A stretch of DNA of 39,003 nucleotides from an uncultured Bacteroidota bacterium (lineage in GTDB: Bacteria; Bacteroidota; Bacteroidia; Chitinophagales; Saprospiraceae), in NCBI GenBank assembly GCA_903933805.1, contig CAIZLM010000289.1, positions 1 to 39,003 of the forward strand, read 5' to 3'. Below the pieces are notes generated by a model. The model had not been told where the DNA came from, searched no databases, and was given only the letters and a program-made list of their open reading frames with translations. Shown one piece after another: positions 17,664 through 26,021 of this stretch; within the stretch, counting starts at the first letter, position 1, and each line of letters starts with the position of its first letter. The position numbers were made by a program, and so were the translations under genes.

Positions 17664-17729
17664 GTACTTGTTTTTTTTGTAATAAAGCAGGTAATTGCGT
17701 CGGAGACAGCGTGCCACCTAACAAGTTAC
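17664..17729. repeat. Short, internally deleted relative of the palindromic repeat (66 bp)
   Basis: The right 25 bp (17705-17729) match the right end of copy 1 at 24 of 25 positions, through AGCGTGCCACCTAAC. On the left, GTACTTGTT (17664-17672) is complementary to the terminal AACAAGTTAC apart from one missing base. The interior is not shared with the long copies. It ends 32 nt before the ATG of the dienelactone-hydrolase-family gene. Confidence 0.6.
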
Positions 17730-17761
17730 CCAAAATAATAGATTCTTTTCAAGCAATAATT

Positions 17762-18604
17762 ATGAAAAACAGCATTTTTATTCTCGTGCTTTTTCTTTCC
17801 GCATGTCAATATGCAGATCCAGTTTCCGACTTGGCTATGTGCCACAGTTCGGGTGATGCAGTTGCTGCTTTTTCCATGTTTGCAAGCGACAAAAATTTTC
17901 AGCTTGCGCACCCATCACCCACGCCCGTAGAAGGTACATTTGATGGTAAAATGATTGAATTTCCGGTTGATGGTGGCGCCATTGGAAAGGGTTATTTGGT
18001 AGAGAACGCAAAAAAAACCAACAAATATCTTTTGCTTTTTCATGAGTGGTGGGGTCTCAATGGCAACATAAAAAATGAAGCATCTTTGTGGAGCAAAGAA
18101 TTGGGAGTCAATGTATTGGCCATTGATCTTTACGATGGAAAAATAGCCACCAATGCCGAAGATGCCGGAAAAATGATGCAGGCAAATTCCGCAACTCGAT
18201 CAAAAAATATCATCCTAGGCGCTTCCAATTATTTGGGTGACAATGTTACCCTCGCTACCATGGGCTGGTGTTTTGGTGGCGGGTGGGCTTTTCAAGCAGC
18301 CCTGTTGCTTCACGACAAAACAAAAGCCTGCATCATGTATTACGGAATGCCGGAAAAAGACGTTGAAAAATTGAAATCGCTGGAAGCAGACGTCCTGATG
18401 ATTCACGCTTCTCAAGACCAATGGATTACCAACAATGTTGTTGCTGCTTTTGAGGCAAATATGAAATTAGCAGGCAAAAAATTGACGGTAAATCGCTATG
18501 ACGCGGATCATGCGTTCGCAAACCCCAGCAACCCACACTACAACGAAGCCAACGCTAAAGCCGCTCGGGCAGCCGCAAAAGCTTTCCTGAAAAAAAGATC
18601 CTGA
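17762..18604 (+). CDS. Dienelactone hydrolase family lipoprotein
   Basis: 280 residues. The lipobox is VLFLSAC (Cys15), so the protein should be membrane-anchored outside the cytoplasm. The alpha/beta-hydrolase fold has LLFHEWWGLNGNI, VLAIDLYDGK and the nucleophile elbow MGWCFGGGWA with Cys170. Asp219 (HASQDQWI) and His250 (YDADHAFANP) complete the Cys-Asp-His triad of the DLH family. Known family members hydrolyse dienelactones or other esters; the substrate here is unknown. ATG 17762 gives the lipoprotein signal, and the in-frame sequence upstream overlaps the repeat end. Its immediate neighbours (methyltransferase, MFS) do not point to a pathway. Confidence 0.88.
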   Translation: MKNSIFILVLFLSACQYADPVSDLAMCHSSGDAVAAFSMFASDKNFQLAHPSPTPVEGTFDGKMIEFPVDGGAIGKGYLVENAKKTNKYLLLFHEWWGLNGNIKNEASLWSKELGVNVLAIDLYDGKIATNAEDAGKMMQANSATRSKNIILGASNYLGDNVTLATMGWCFGGGWAFQAALLLHDKTKACIMYYGMPEKDVEKLKSLEADVLMIHASQDQWITNNVVAAFEANMKLAGKKLTVNRYDADHAFANPSNPHYNEANAKAARAAAKAFLKKRS

Positions 18605-18769
18605 TCGGGTCGTTTTTAAATGGCATCATGTAAACGGTTTGGAAACAGGTTACATACAGTAGGGTAGTTGGTTCGCATACTCCTCCCGAAAGCAATGGGA
18701 ACTGCTGACGCCCTGCGCTTAGCGCTCGACAAACTTAAAATACTTGCTAATTAATTTATATATAAAATT

Positions 18770-20005
18770 ATGCTCCCATCTAATGAAACAAAACTGCTGA
18801 ACGCCGCCGTAATCGTTGCTGCGTTGGGCTATTTTGTAGATATTTATGATTTACTCTTATTCGGATTCGTACGGGTCAAAAGTCTGACGGATCTGGGTTT
18901 TTCTGGTCAAGATTTGACAGATAAGGGGCTTTCGCTGCAGAACTGGCAAATGTTTGGCATGCTGGTGGGTGGGATTTTATGGGGTGTGTTGGGCGATAAA
19001 AAAGGACGCGTCAAGGTGTTGTATTTTTCCATTGCGTTGTACTCCATTGCCAATATTCTCAATGGATTTGCCACGGGTTATACAGATTATGCTTTTTTTC
19101 GTTTTCTGGCGGGCATTGGTTTGGCGGGAGAGTTGGGTGCCGGCATCACGCTTGTCGCGGAAGTGTTGCCCAAGGCAAAACGCGGTTTGGGAACCATGTT
19201 GGTGGCTACCATTGGATTAACGGGGGCGCTTTTGGCCTGGGTTATTGAGCATTATTTCCACTGGCGCACGTGTTTTTTCATAGGTGGCGGATTGGGGTTG
19301 TTGCTCTTGGTATTGAGGATCAGCGTTTCGGAATCAGGTATTTATCAGCAGGTCAAAACAAATACGGGAATTAGTAAGGGCAATTTTTTTGCGTTGTTTA
19401 CCAATTGGGACCGTTTTTCGCGTTTTTTGCGTTGTATTTTTATTGGCACCTCCACTTGGTTCGTGGTAGGCGTCTTGGTTTTCTTTGCACCAGAATTTGG
19501 CAGAGCAAAAGGGTTGGATGGGATTTTGGCGAGCAATGCCATCGCCATTTGTTACATAGGGCTCATATTCGGTGATTTGACGTCTGGATTACTGAGCCAA
19601 TGGTTGCGTAGCCGCATCAAGGTGATGGCGATTTTTTTAGCGCTTGATGTGCTGGCAGTGTTGGCCTATTTATCACTGTCGTTTTCCAAGCCTGAATATT
19701 TTTATGCCTGTCATTTTATATTGGGTTTTTCGGTTGGTTTTTGGGTTATTTTCGTGACCATTGGCGCCGAGCAGTTTGGGACGAACCTTCGTTCTACGGT
19801 TGCTACCTCTGTTCCCAATTTTGCGCGCGGGATGCAAGTACCCATCAATGAATCATTCAAGTACCTGAAAAGTCCCGCTGTTACCGGCAGTGTGATCACT
19901 GCGGGCTATCTAGTAGGATCCGTTTGTTTGGCTGTTGCTTTCATGGCACTTTGGGGTATGAAAGAAACCTTCGACCGAGAAATGGATTATGTGGAACATA
20001 TATGA
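18770..20005 (+). CDS. MFS transporter (metabolite permease type)
   Basis: 411 residues with about 12 hydrophobic segments. The signature loop between helices 2 and 3 is present (GVLGDKKGRVKVLYFS), as is the helix 4 region FRFLAGIGLAGELGAGITLVAEVLP, typical of the sugar/organic-acid permease branch of the major facilitator superfamily. The N-terminus carries GYFVDIYDLLLFGFVRV, with Asp residues inside helix 1 as in proton-coupled members. ATG 18770 follows an A/T-rich stretch. The substrate cannot be told from sequence, and the gene stands alone between a lipoprotein gene and the PLD/nuclease cassette. Confidence 0.88.
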   Translation: MLPSNETKLLNAAVIVAALGYFVDIYDLLLFGFVRVKSLTDLGFSGQDLTDKGLSLQNWQMFGMLVGGILWGVLGDKKGRVKVLYFSIALYSIANILNGFATGYTDYAFFRFLAGIGLAGELGAGITLVAEVLPKAKRGLGTMLVATIGLTGALLAWVIEHYFHWRTCFFIGGGLGLLLLVLRISVSESGIYQQVKTNTGISKGNFFALFTNWDRFSRFLRCIFIGTSTWFVVGVLVFFAPEFGRAKGLDGILASNAIAICYIGLIFGDLTSGLLSQWLRSRIKVMAIFLALDVLAVLAYLSLSFSKPEYFYACHFILGFSVGFWVIFVTIGAEQFGTNLRSTVATSVPNFARGMQVPINESFKYLKSPAVTGSVITAGYLVGSVCLAVAFMALWGMKETFDREMDYVEHI

Positions 20006-20100
20006 CAGGCGTTAACTTACCAATGTTCCAGCATACATGAACCAATCGCGAGAAACAACGCTATTGCCTAAATAATGGGGTAATATTCACCTTGTTTAAT

Positions 20101-21765
20101 ATGATTATGCGCAAGAGAAAGGTAAACAACAAATTAAGTGTTCAGGCAATATCCGGAACCCATGTGGTATTGTTGGGCATTGATTTACCGGAAGACAAGT
20201 GCCCGGGTCTATTGGGCTTTGCCATTCGTCGCTTCGACGTAACAGAAGGCGAGACTTACTGGCTAAAGGGCTACAAGACCTTTGAAAGTGTAGAGCCCAA
20301 CCCGGCGGAAGGCGTTCAATATGCCACGAGGCTCCATCCCATTCAAGGTTTTACGTGGTCTGACTTCTCTGCCAAGCCTGGCTACCAGTACCGTTATGAA
20401 GTTGTCGCATTGCGCGGTGCGCCGGACAATCCAATCGAGGCCGAACGCGTCATTGTAGCGATTAAAACAGAAAGTAGCGTCCTCACAAAGCAGAAGCACA
20501 GCATACATTTCAACCGTGGGGCGGCGGCTTCACAGGAATATACGCGTAGATTTGGCAATAAATCGCCTCAAAAAGTGGGGCCAGCAGCGTATGAATGGCT
20601 GTCTCGCGGTTTGGCGGAAGCGATTACAGCTTTTATAGCAAGGGCGATCGGATTGGGCTGGGGTTTGAGGGTTTGTGCGTATGAATTTCGCGAACAGCAC
20701 GTTTTACAGGCGCTTTTTGACGCAAAAATGCGTGGAGCTGATGTGCAAATTTTATACCATGCCCGAAACGATAGCACCAAAATTGGCAATGAAAAGGCCA
20801 TCCAACAATTCAATTTGTCGGAAATCGCCCATGGAAGAAATGCTCCTAGCCTTTCTTTGTCCCACAATAAAACATTGGTCCTGACGAAAAAAGGCAAAGC
20901 CCAAGCTGTACTAACCGGCTCTACCAATTTGAGCGACGGTGGTATTTACGGACACAGCAATGTGGCCCATATTTGTGAAGACAAAACGGTTGCCTCAAAA
21001 TACTTATGGTGGTGGGATGAACTCAAGCATAACAGACCAATAGCAGAATTGGCCCCATTGTTAACGCTTGCAACCCCCTTGCCGCCCATGCCTGAAAAGC
21101 CAGGCATTACCCCTGTTTTCAGTCCGAGAAGAGATCTTTCGGCGCTGGAATGGTACGCTGAGCAAGCTAAAAAGACCTCCGGGGGGCTTTTTATGACTTT
21201 TGCTTTTGGTATGCATCCGGCTTTTCAGGACGCTTACCTTGATGGCAACGCCACCCTGCGGTATGCTTTGATGGAAAAAATGAGTGGCCCCACCAAAACA
21301 CCCGCTCAACGCATCGCCAATGAAAATGCGATCATCAAGCTTCGGAAGTTAGAGGCCAATAAATTTGCCATCGGCGCTCAAATAGAGGAGGGTGATTTCG
21401 GTCAGTGGCTCTCCGAGAGTTTGTCCGGATTAAATGTGCATGTAAAATACTTGCACACCAAGTATATGTTGATAGATCCACTGGGCCCAAACCCTTTGGT
21501 GGTGACGGGTTCTGCTAATTTTAGTGAAGCATCTACGGTAAAAAATGACGAAAATATGCTCATAATACGGGGAGATACCAGGGTTGCGGACATTTATCTA
21601 GGGGAATTTATGCGCATGTATCGTCACTTCGCTTTTCGCGATTGGTTGGCTTCAAAACCTGCTGGTATTGCCACAGTTGCGCATTTAGACGAGCGCGATG
21701 TTTGGTGGAAGCGCTATTTCGGCGATTCTTTTGAGTCTCGTCAACGTGCCTACTTTGCAGGATAG
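20101..21765 (+). CDS. Phospholipase D-like protein with N-terminal Fn3-like region
   Basis: 554 residues from ATG 20101 (ATG 20107 is also possible; the TTG at 20092 is rejected). Residues ~10-125 look like a fibronectin-III-like domain (LLGFAIRRFDV, YQYRYEVVAL). Two PLD modules follow. The first has SHNKTLVLT with His255 and Lys257, then LTGSTNLSDGG; the usual Asp of HxKxxxxD is Thr here. The second is intact: YLHTKYMLID (His452, Lys454, Asp459) and VTGSANFSEAS. PLD-fold enzymes cleave phosphodiesters in lipids or nucleic acids. There is no signal peptide, so it is expected to be cytoplasmic. A nuclease-like gene follows after 68 bp, which favours a nucleic-acid target, but this is inference. 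Confidence 0.88.
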   Translation: MIMRKRKVNNKLSVQAISGTHVVLLGIDLPEDKCPGLLGFAIRRFDVTEGETYWLKGYKTFESVEPNPAEGVQYATRLHPIQGFTWSDFSAKPGYQYRYEVVALRGAPDNPIEAERVIVAIKTESSVLTKQKHSIHFNRGAAASQEYTRRFGNKSPQKVGPAAYEWLSRGLAEAITAFIARAIGLGWGLRVCAYEFREQHVLQALFDAKMRGADVQILYHARNDSTKIGNEKAIQQFNLSEIAHGRNAPSLSLSHNKTLVLTKKGKAQAVLTGSTNLSDGGIYGHSNVAHICEDKTVASKYLWWWDELKHNRPIAELAPLLTLATPLPPMPEKPGITPVFSPRRDLSALEWYAEQAKKTSGGLFMTFAFGMHPAFQDAYLDGNATLRYALMEKMSGPTKTPAQRIANENAIIKLRKLEANKFAIGAQIEEGDFGQWLSESLSGLNVHVKYLHTKYMLIDPLGPNPLVVTGSANFSEASTVKNDENMLIIRGDTRVADIYLGEFMRMYRHFAFRDWLASKPAGIATVAHLDERDVWWKRYFGDSFESRQRAYFAG

Positions 21766-21786
21766 AGCCGGGCGCATTTTTTAAAC

Positions 21787-21813
21787 GTAACACGTTACTT
21801 CGAAACAAGTTAC
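21787..21813. repeat. Repeat-terminus-like motifs before the SNase-like gene
   Basis: AACACGTTAC and AACAAGTTAC occur 5 bp apart (21789-21798 and 21804-21813). The second is identical to the right terminus of the short element at 17720-17729. The block ends 20 nt before the ATG at 21834. The long interior is absent, so it is either a terminal relic or an independent motif. Confidence 0.35.
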
Positions 21814-21833
21814 ACAATAAAATTCTTCAAGAC

Positions 21834-22811
21834 ATGGCAACGGGTAAAGCATTGTGGGTGGCCAATGGTGGGCTCAAAATGGGTTCTGCAAAACTAGGAC
21901 TTCATGGCAACAAAACTGGTTCCATCAAACAGAATGTCCACGATGGCGATACCTCCAATGTGATTTTAGACCGCAATTTGGGGGTTCGTTTGCTGGGTAT
22001 TGACACACCGGAAATTAGTTTTGAATTCCCGGGCTCCCGCACATTTATTGCATTGTCCAGTACAAAATGGGACGTGCTATTTACTTCAGGTGCGTGGAAA
22101 CAGGGTTTAATGCTAGATACAGGTTTGTTGCGTGATTTAGAGCAACGCATCGGAAATGGCATCGGCGTAGCAAAAAACCATGCAGATCACGCCGAGGCAG
22201 CCCAGCAGTCACTGGAAACAATCATGGAAGCGGATCTGCTCGAGAGTGGCAAACCCAAAGAAGAATTTAGGCAATTCATGGCTTTTGCACACGAATTTCT
22301 GGACAGTTACGGGCGCCTACTTTGCTACTTGAACAGTGATTCGGAGAATTATCCTGATCCGCCCATTGCCAGTGCTATCAAGCGATGGAGCTACAACGAA
22401 CGACAACTGATGTCAGGCTGGGCCGTTCCCTATTTCATTTGGCCCAATGTGCAGCCTTTTTTGAACCAGCAACCTTTCAACCGCAACCATGTATCGCCTG
22501 AGGGATTTTGGTCGCGGATAAAAAGTTCCTCAAAATTAAATACCGCTAGGGCGGCGGTTGCTTTGGCCCGTTCTCAGGGGATTGGTGTTTTTAATCCCAT
22601 TAATCCTTTGCGGGTAATGCCCTTTGAACTGCGTTTTATCAGCCGAAAAAAAGGTCCAGAACGCTATGTCATCAATCTACAGGACATTGGGGGGAACCAA
22701 TTGCTGAATCCTGCACAGTATTACACCATTGCGAATCCAGAAGACAGGCTCCATATTCCACCCGAATACCTGCCTATTTTTCTGGCTTTTGGCTGGAAGG
22801 TAGGCAGGTAA
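21834..22811 (+). CDS. Staphylococcal-nuclease-like (TNase/SNc) protein
   Basis: 325 residues. The thermonuclease signature is clear: VHDGDTSNVILDRNLGVRLL followed by GIDTPE, with Arg52, Asp57 and Glu60 matching the SNase active-site Arg/Glu. FLDSYGRLLCYL supplies the second Arg (Arg161), and YNERQLMSGWA matches the family's post-active-site helix. The distance between the Glu and the second Arg (about 100 residues, compared with 44 in S. aureus nuclease) shows an insertion of ~55 residues. A C-terminal extension of ~90 residues is unrecognised. There is no signal peptide, unlike secreted thermonucleases. It follows the PLD-like gene by 68 bp on the same strand and is probably co-transcribed. 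Confidence 0.82.
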   Translation: MATGKALWVANGGLKMGSAKLGLHGNKTGSIKQNVHDGDTSNVILDRNLGVRLLGIDTPEISFEFPGSRTFIALSSTKWDVLFTSGAWKQGLMLDTGLLRDLEQRIGNGIGVAKNHADHAEAAQQSLETIMEADLLESGKPKEEFRQFMAFAHEFLDSYGRLLCYLNSDSENYPDPPIASAIKRWSYNERQLMSGWAVPYFIWPNVQPFLNQQPFNRNHVSPEGFWSRIKSSSKLNTARAAVALARSQGIGVFNPINPLRVMPFELRFISRKKGPERYVINLQDIGGNQLLNPAQYYTIANPEDRLHIPPEYLPIFLAFGWKVGR

Positions 22812-22875
22812 GAAGGCGTTAGACTGTGATTAAAGTGATTTTGATGAATTGATTGATTGCAAATATTTGATTTTA

Positions 22876-22960
22876 GTAACTGGGAGGTGGTCGAGTCCTT
22901 CAAGCATTGATGATAATTGCATCTGTAAGCCTAATATATAATACCACGCTGACCAGTTAC
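22876..22960. repeat. Short relative of the palindromic repeat (85 bp)
   Basis: Left terminus GTAACTGGGAGGTGGTCGAG and right terminus CCACGCTGACCAGTTAC; the outer 8 bp are perfect inverted repeats. The left side resembles the truncated copy at the window's right edge (GTAACTGATTGGCGTGGTCG). The interior differs from the long copies. It sits just after the SNase-like gene and directly beside a strong hairpin. Confidence 0.6.
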
Positions 22961-23006
22961 AATACCAATGGGGCGTTTGACATCTTGTCAGCGCCCCATT
23001 GGTATT
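22961..23006. terminator. Long hairpin between convergent genes, probable bidirectional terminator
   Basis: A perfect 15-bp stem (AATACCAATGGGGCG / CGCCCCATTGGTATT) has an inner TGACA/TGTCA extension. It lies between the convergent SNase-like gene and the PUL's last GH16 gene, 20 bp past the GH16 stop. Neither side has a long U-tract, so termination is likely but not certain. Confidence 0.6.
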
Positions 23007-23026
23007 ATAGGTTGTTGGCACTGGTA

Positions 23027-24247
23027 TTATTGAAATACCCGCACATAGTCCACGACCATGTTTTGTGGAAACGGGGTTGAATTGTCGGGGTCTCCTGGAA
23101 AATCACCGCCAACAGCGACATTGAAAACGAAGAAGAAATTCTTGTTGAAAGGATAGCTCGCACCGTTTAGAGAAGCTGGAGTTATGGTTTGGTACACCAC
23201 ATCATCCACCAAAAATTCAATTTTATCGACCACCCATTTCAAGGAAAACACATGAAATTCATCTTGAAAATTGGCGGTTCCATCCAGATATTTCGGAACA
23301 CTCGTAAATTGGTGTTGGCTTACAGTAGCCCCATAGTGTACGGTACCGACAATACGATTGGGCAGGCTTCCGGCGAGTTCCATAATGTCAATCTCACCGC
23401 AAGCAGGCCAGCCCACGGCATCAATATTGGAGCCCAACATCCAAAGAGCAGGCCACAATCCCTTGCCTTCTGGCAGTGCGGCCCGAATATCAATTCTACC
23501 AAACTTGAACTGCTTTTTGCCCTTTGTCACCAAACGGGACGAAGTGTAATCGCTTGGCCCGAAATTTTGCTTTTTAGCGGTAATGACCAAGTTTCCATTC
23601 ACGATGGAAGTATTGTCGTTCCGGTAATACTGCAATTCATTGTTGCCCCATCCGCAATTGCTTGGACATCCATTGCCCGTTTCAAATGTCCATACGGAAG
23701 TATTTAAGGTGTCGGCGTTGAATTCATCGGACCATACGAGGTTGTAACCGGGGTAGGTTGTAGGTGTCGTATAGCCACCTGTTGGAATGATCAAACCAAC
23801 CGTGTTGTCATCGTCGTCTTCGATGGTAATGGTCGCAATATCTTGTGTCAATTTGACATTGATAGGGTTGTATAATTTTATCTGAAACGCTTCTTTGGCT
23901 TCCTTGGCTTCATCGGCAACAATCTTGATCTGGATGGTTTTTTGTGTTTCTCCGGCTGCAAAAATCAATTGACCAATGGTCAATACCTGAAAATCACCAT
24001 CTGCAATCGCAGTTGCGGAAACACCTGCAAACCGGACAACCGCATTGGTTTTGTTGTCTCCGTTGAGCGTGACGGTCAGTTCTACCATTTGGTCAATATC
24101 ACCCTCCTGAACCGTCAGATCAGATACCGTGATAGTCGGTAAATTTACATTTCCAGGGGTGCCATCATCTTCTTTTATACAGCCAAGGTATATCGTAGAA
24201 ACAGTGCAAAAGATGAGGAATAATGCAAAAAAATGCGGCTTTTTCAT
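23027..24247 (-). CDS. GH16 endo-beta-glucanase (laminarinase type) lipoprotein with Calx-beta domain
   Basis: 406 residues from ATG 24247; a longer in-frame start would run into the preceding gene. The lipobox is IYLGC (Cys23). A Calx-beta-like domain spans residues ~38-148 (ITVSDLTVQEGD to ATITIEDDDD). The GH16 domain, ~168-406, starts YNLVWSDEFNADTLNTSVW. The catalytic ExDxxE motif is CGEIDIMEL (nucleophile Glu285, Asp287, acid/base Glu290), and the domain ends MVVDYVRVFQ. The GH16 family includes endo-beta-1,3- and 1,3-1,4-glucanases, and this motif spacing is of the laminarinase type. Last gene of the PUL, 38 bp after the other GH16. The anchor suggests outer-membrane display to cut polymer before import. 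Confidence 0.92.
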   Translation of the reverse strand: MKKPHFFALFLIFCTVSTIYLGCIKEDDGTPGNVNLPTITVSDLTVQEGDIDQMVELTVTLNGDNKTNAVVRFAGVSATAIADGDFQVLTIGQLIFAAGETQKTIQIKIVADEAKEAKEAFQIKLYNPINVKLTQDIATITIEDDDDNTVGLIIPTGGYTTPTTYPGYNLVWSDEFNADTLNTSVWTFETGNGCPSNCGWGNNELQYYRNDNTSIVNGNLVITAKKQNFGPSDYTSSRLVTKGKKQFKFGRIDIRAALPEGKGLWPALWMLGSNIDAVGWPACGEIDIMELAGSLPNRIVGTVHYGATVSQHQFTSVPKYLDGTANFQDEFHVFSLKWVVDKIEFLVDDVVYQTITPASLNGASYPFNKNFFFVFNVAVGGDFPGDPDNSTPFPQNMVVDYVRVFQ

Positions 24248-24285
24248 ATTTTTCAGTTGTTGATAAGTCGTGAATTCAAGTTTTT

Positions 24286-25116
24286 TCACTGGAAAACTCT
24301 GACATAGTCCACCAGCATTTTTTGAGGCCAAACAGCGGTGTCAACGCCCATTTTACCGCCCCAGTTTCCGCCGGCAGCGATGTTCATCAGCAAGTGAAAC
24401 GGTTGGTCAAATGGCCAGGCGTCAGGCCCTTCGTGTCGGTTTTGAAAGGTTAAATACCGTTGGCCGTCAAACAAAAAATCCATTTTTTCGGCAGTCCATT
24501 CAATGCTATAAAGGTGAAAAGAGGTACTCAGTGTTTTGGATTGTCGGCCTGATGTTACCTGTGTCCCCTGTATGTGGTTAAAAAATTTGGTATGAACCGA
24601 GCCAAAAATACTGTCTGGTAAATAGCCAACATTTTCCATGATGTCTATTTCGCCACTTCTTGGCCAACCACCATAAGCCCAATCTGTGGGAAGCATCCAA
24701 ATAGCGGGCCAAACACCCCGACCACTGGGCAATTTCGCCCGTATTTCTATGCGTCCGTATTTCCAGTCGCCCTTGTGTTTGCTGACAATTCTGGCGGAAG
24801 AATAGGCATGGTTACCCATTTTTTCTTGGTGTGCTTCAATCACCAGATGGCCTTCTTCCACCCGAGCATTTTCTGGTCTATGGGCCGTGTAATACTGTAG
24901 TTCATTGTTGCCCCATCCGCAATTGGCGGGGCATCCATCGCCCACATCGTAGCCCCATTTGGTGCTGTCAGGCAAGCCAGTGTAGCTGAACTCTTCCGAC
25001 CAAACCATGTTGTGGAATGCACTTCCAGTTCCGACAGTCTTGGCAGAGAAACAACTGCTTTCAACCAGTAAAGTCAATAATATCAGCCCATGATATGGTG
25101 AAAATAATTGTTTCAT
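24286..25116 (-). CDS. GH16 endo-beta-glucanase (laminarinase type)
   Basis: 276 residues, essentially one GH16 catalytic domain. FHNMVWSEEFSYTGLPDSTKW begins the domain, ARIVSKHKGDWKYGRIEIRAKLP and GVWPAIWMLP follow, and the catalytic motif is SGEIDIMEN (Glu156, Asp158, Glu161). It ends MLVDYVRVFQ, like its neighbour. The signal sequence has a Cys at 22 (LVESSC) that may be lipidated, although the lipobox is not canonical. It shares the disulfide-like CPxNCGWGNNELQYY stretch with the downstream GH16, so the two probably arose by duplication, with the Calx-beta domain present in only one. It sits 18 bp after the PKD lipoprotein gene in the PUL operon. Confidence 0.92.
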   Translation of the reverse strand: MKQLFSPYHGLILLTLLVESSCFSAKTVGTGSAFHNMVWSEEFSYTGLPDSTKWGYDVGDGCPANCGWGNNELQYYTAHRPENARVEEGHLVIEAHQEKMGNHAYSSARIVSKHKGDWKYGRIEIRAKLPSGRGVWPAIWMLPTDWAYGGWPRSGEIDIMENVGYLPDSIFGSVHTKFFNHIQGTQVTSGRQSKTLSTSFHLYSIEWTAEKMDFLFDGQRYLTFQNRHEGPDAWPFDQPFHLLMNIAAGGNWGGKMGVDTAVWPQKMLVDYVRVFQ

Positions 25117-25134
25117 AGTATCTTAAAATGAATG

Positions 25135-25968
25135 TTATTGAGGAACAAATTTGAGTTCAAACCAACCTTCTGCCTTGGGCGTTCCGTTTTGTTCTCTTTG
25201 ACGGCCACGCACCACCAACTCTGTTTGAGTAAGTTTCACGACATCCAGTAAGTTGTCACAATCCCAGACACCCATAAACTGATCGTCGGACAGTACTATT
25301 TGGTCGCGCCCGCTAATACCCGTTCCCTCCCGGAATACAAAACTACTTTTCCCTGGATCATACGCTTCTGCTTGATATCCATTCCATGGGTTGACGGAAG
25401 CACCGTTGTTTTTATTTTGAAAAACCAGGTTTTCAAAAGTAAAGCAAAAACCATCGTCGTATTGAGGCGCCTGAAGGCCATCAACCGTTGAGGTGAACCA
25501 CGAATAGTCATCGTACGTAGGTCCCACTTTAACAGCGCCGGCATCGTGTGTGAGTGTCCAGCATTTACCTTGCGGCGTACAGTCGCCTGTCAGCAAAGCC
25601 AGTTTTGGACTGCAAACAAGCGGCGCATTGCGCAATACGATTATTTTTTTTGAGGCTGAAGGCGTACCACTGCCATCTGTTTTTGACACAAAAAGCGTGA
25701 TGGTGTAATCCCCGGCTTTGTTGTAAAATACGGTGTCAATGACTTTGTTGGAGGTGTTGGGACTCCCGCCTGGCAGGTTCCACAAACGCTGAAAATTACC
25801 TTCGGATAGATCCTTGATAACGACCCGATTTGAATCCCCTGCGACCATTTCGATGCTAAATACTGGTGTATCCGGTGTTGGGGGCAATTGAAAATCGTCG
25901 TCGCGTTCTGGTTTGCAGCCGACGGTTAATAGGCCTAAAAAAGCTATAAAAAGGAGTATTCTGTTCAT
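25135..25968 (-). CDS. PKD-domain surface lipoprotein, probable glycan-binding PUL component
   Basis: 277 residues from ATG 25968; the upstream in-frame Met would overlap susD. The lipobox is LLTVGC (Cys18). Residues ~35-125 form a PKD-like domain (FSIEMVAGDSNRVVIKDLS, NKAGDYTITLFVSKTDGSG). The C-terminal half (130-277, CWTLTHDAGAVKVGP, DDYSWFTSTVDGL, LVVRGRQREQNGTPKAEGWF) is rich in aromatic residues and resembles the lipid-anchored glycan-binding proteins placed after susD in many PULs (the SusE/F or SGBP position). A binding role is inferred from position and architecture. It is 53 bp after susD and 18 bp before GH16. Confidence 0.8.
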   Translation of the reverse strand: MNRILLFIAFLGLLTVGCKPERDDDFQLPPTPDTPVFSIEMVAGDSNRVVIKDLSEGNFQRLWNLPGGSPNTSNKVIDTVFYNKAGDYTITLFVSKTDGSGTPSASKKIIVLRNAPLVCSPKLALLTGDCTPQGKCWTLTHDAGAVKVGPTYDDYSWFTSTVDGLQAPQYDDGFCFTFENLVFQNKNNGASVNPWNGYQAEAYDPGKSSFVFREGTGISGRDQIVLSDDQFMGVWDCDNLLDVVKLTQTELVVRGRQREQNGTPKAEGWFELKFVPQ

Positions 25969-26021
25969 TTTAATGAATTGAAGGATGCACAAGTGGTTGC
26001 GTTCATTGATCCAAGACTTAC

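Noticed and set aside
18630-18653. Inverted repeat GTAAACGGTTT / AAACAGGTTAC as another repeat remnant
   Set aside because: Arms match at only 9 of 11 positions and the resemblance to the family terminus is weak; could be chance.
18715-18725. GCGC-TTA-GCGC hairpin upstream of the MFS gene as a terminator
   Set aside because: Only a 4-bp stem and no following U-tract.
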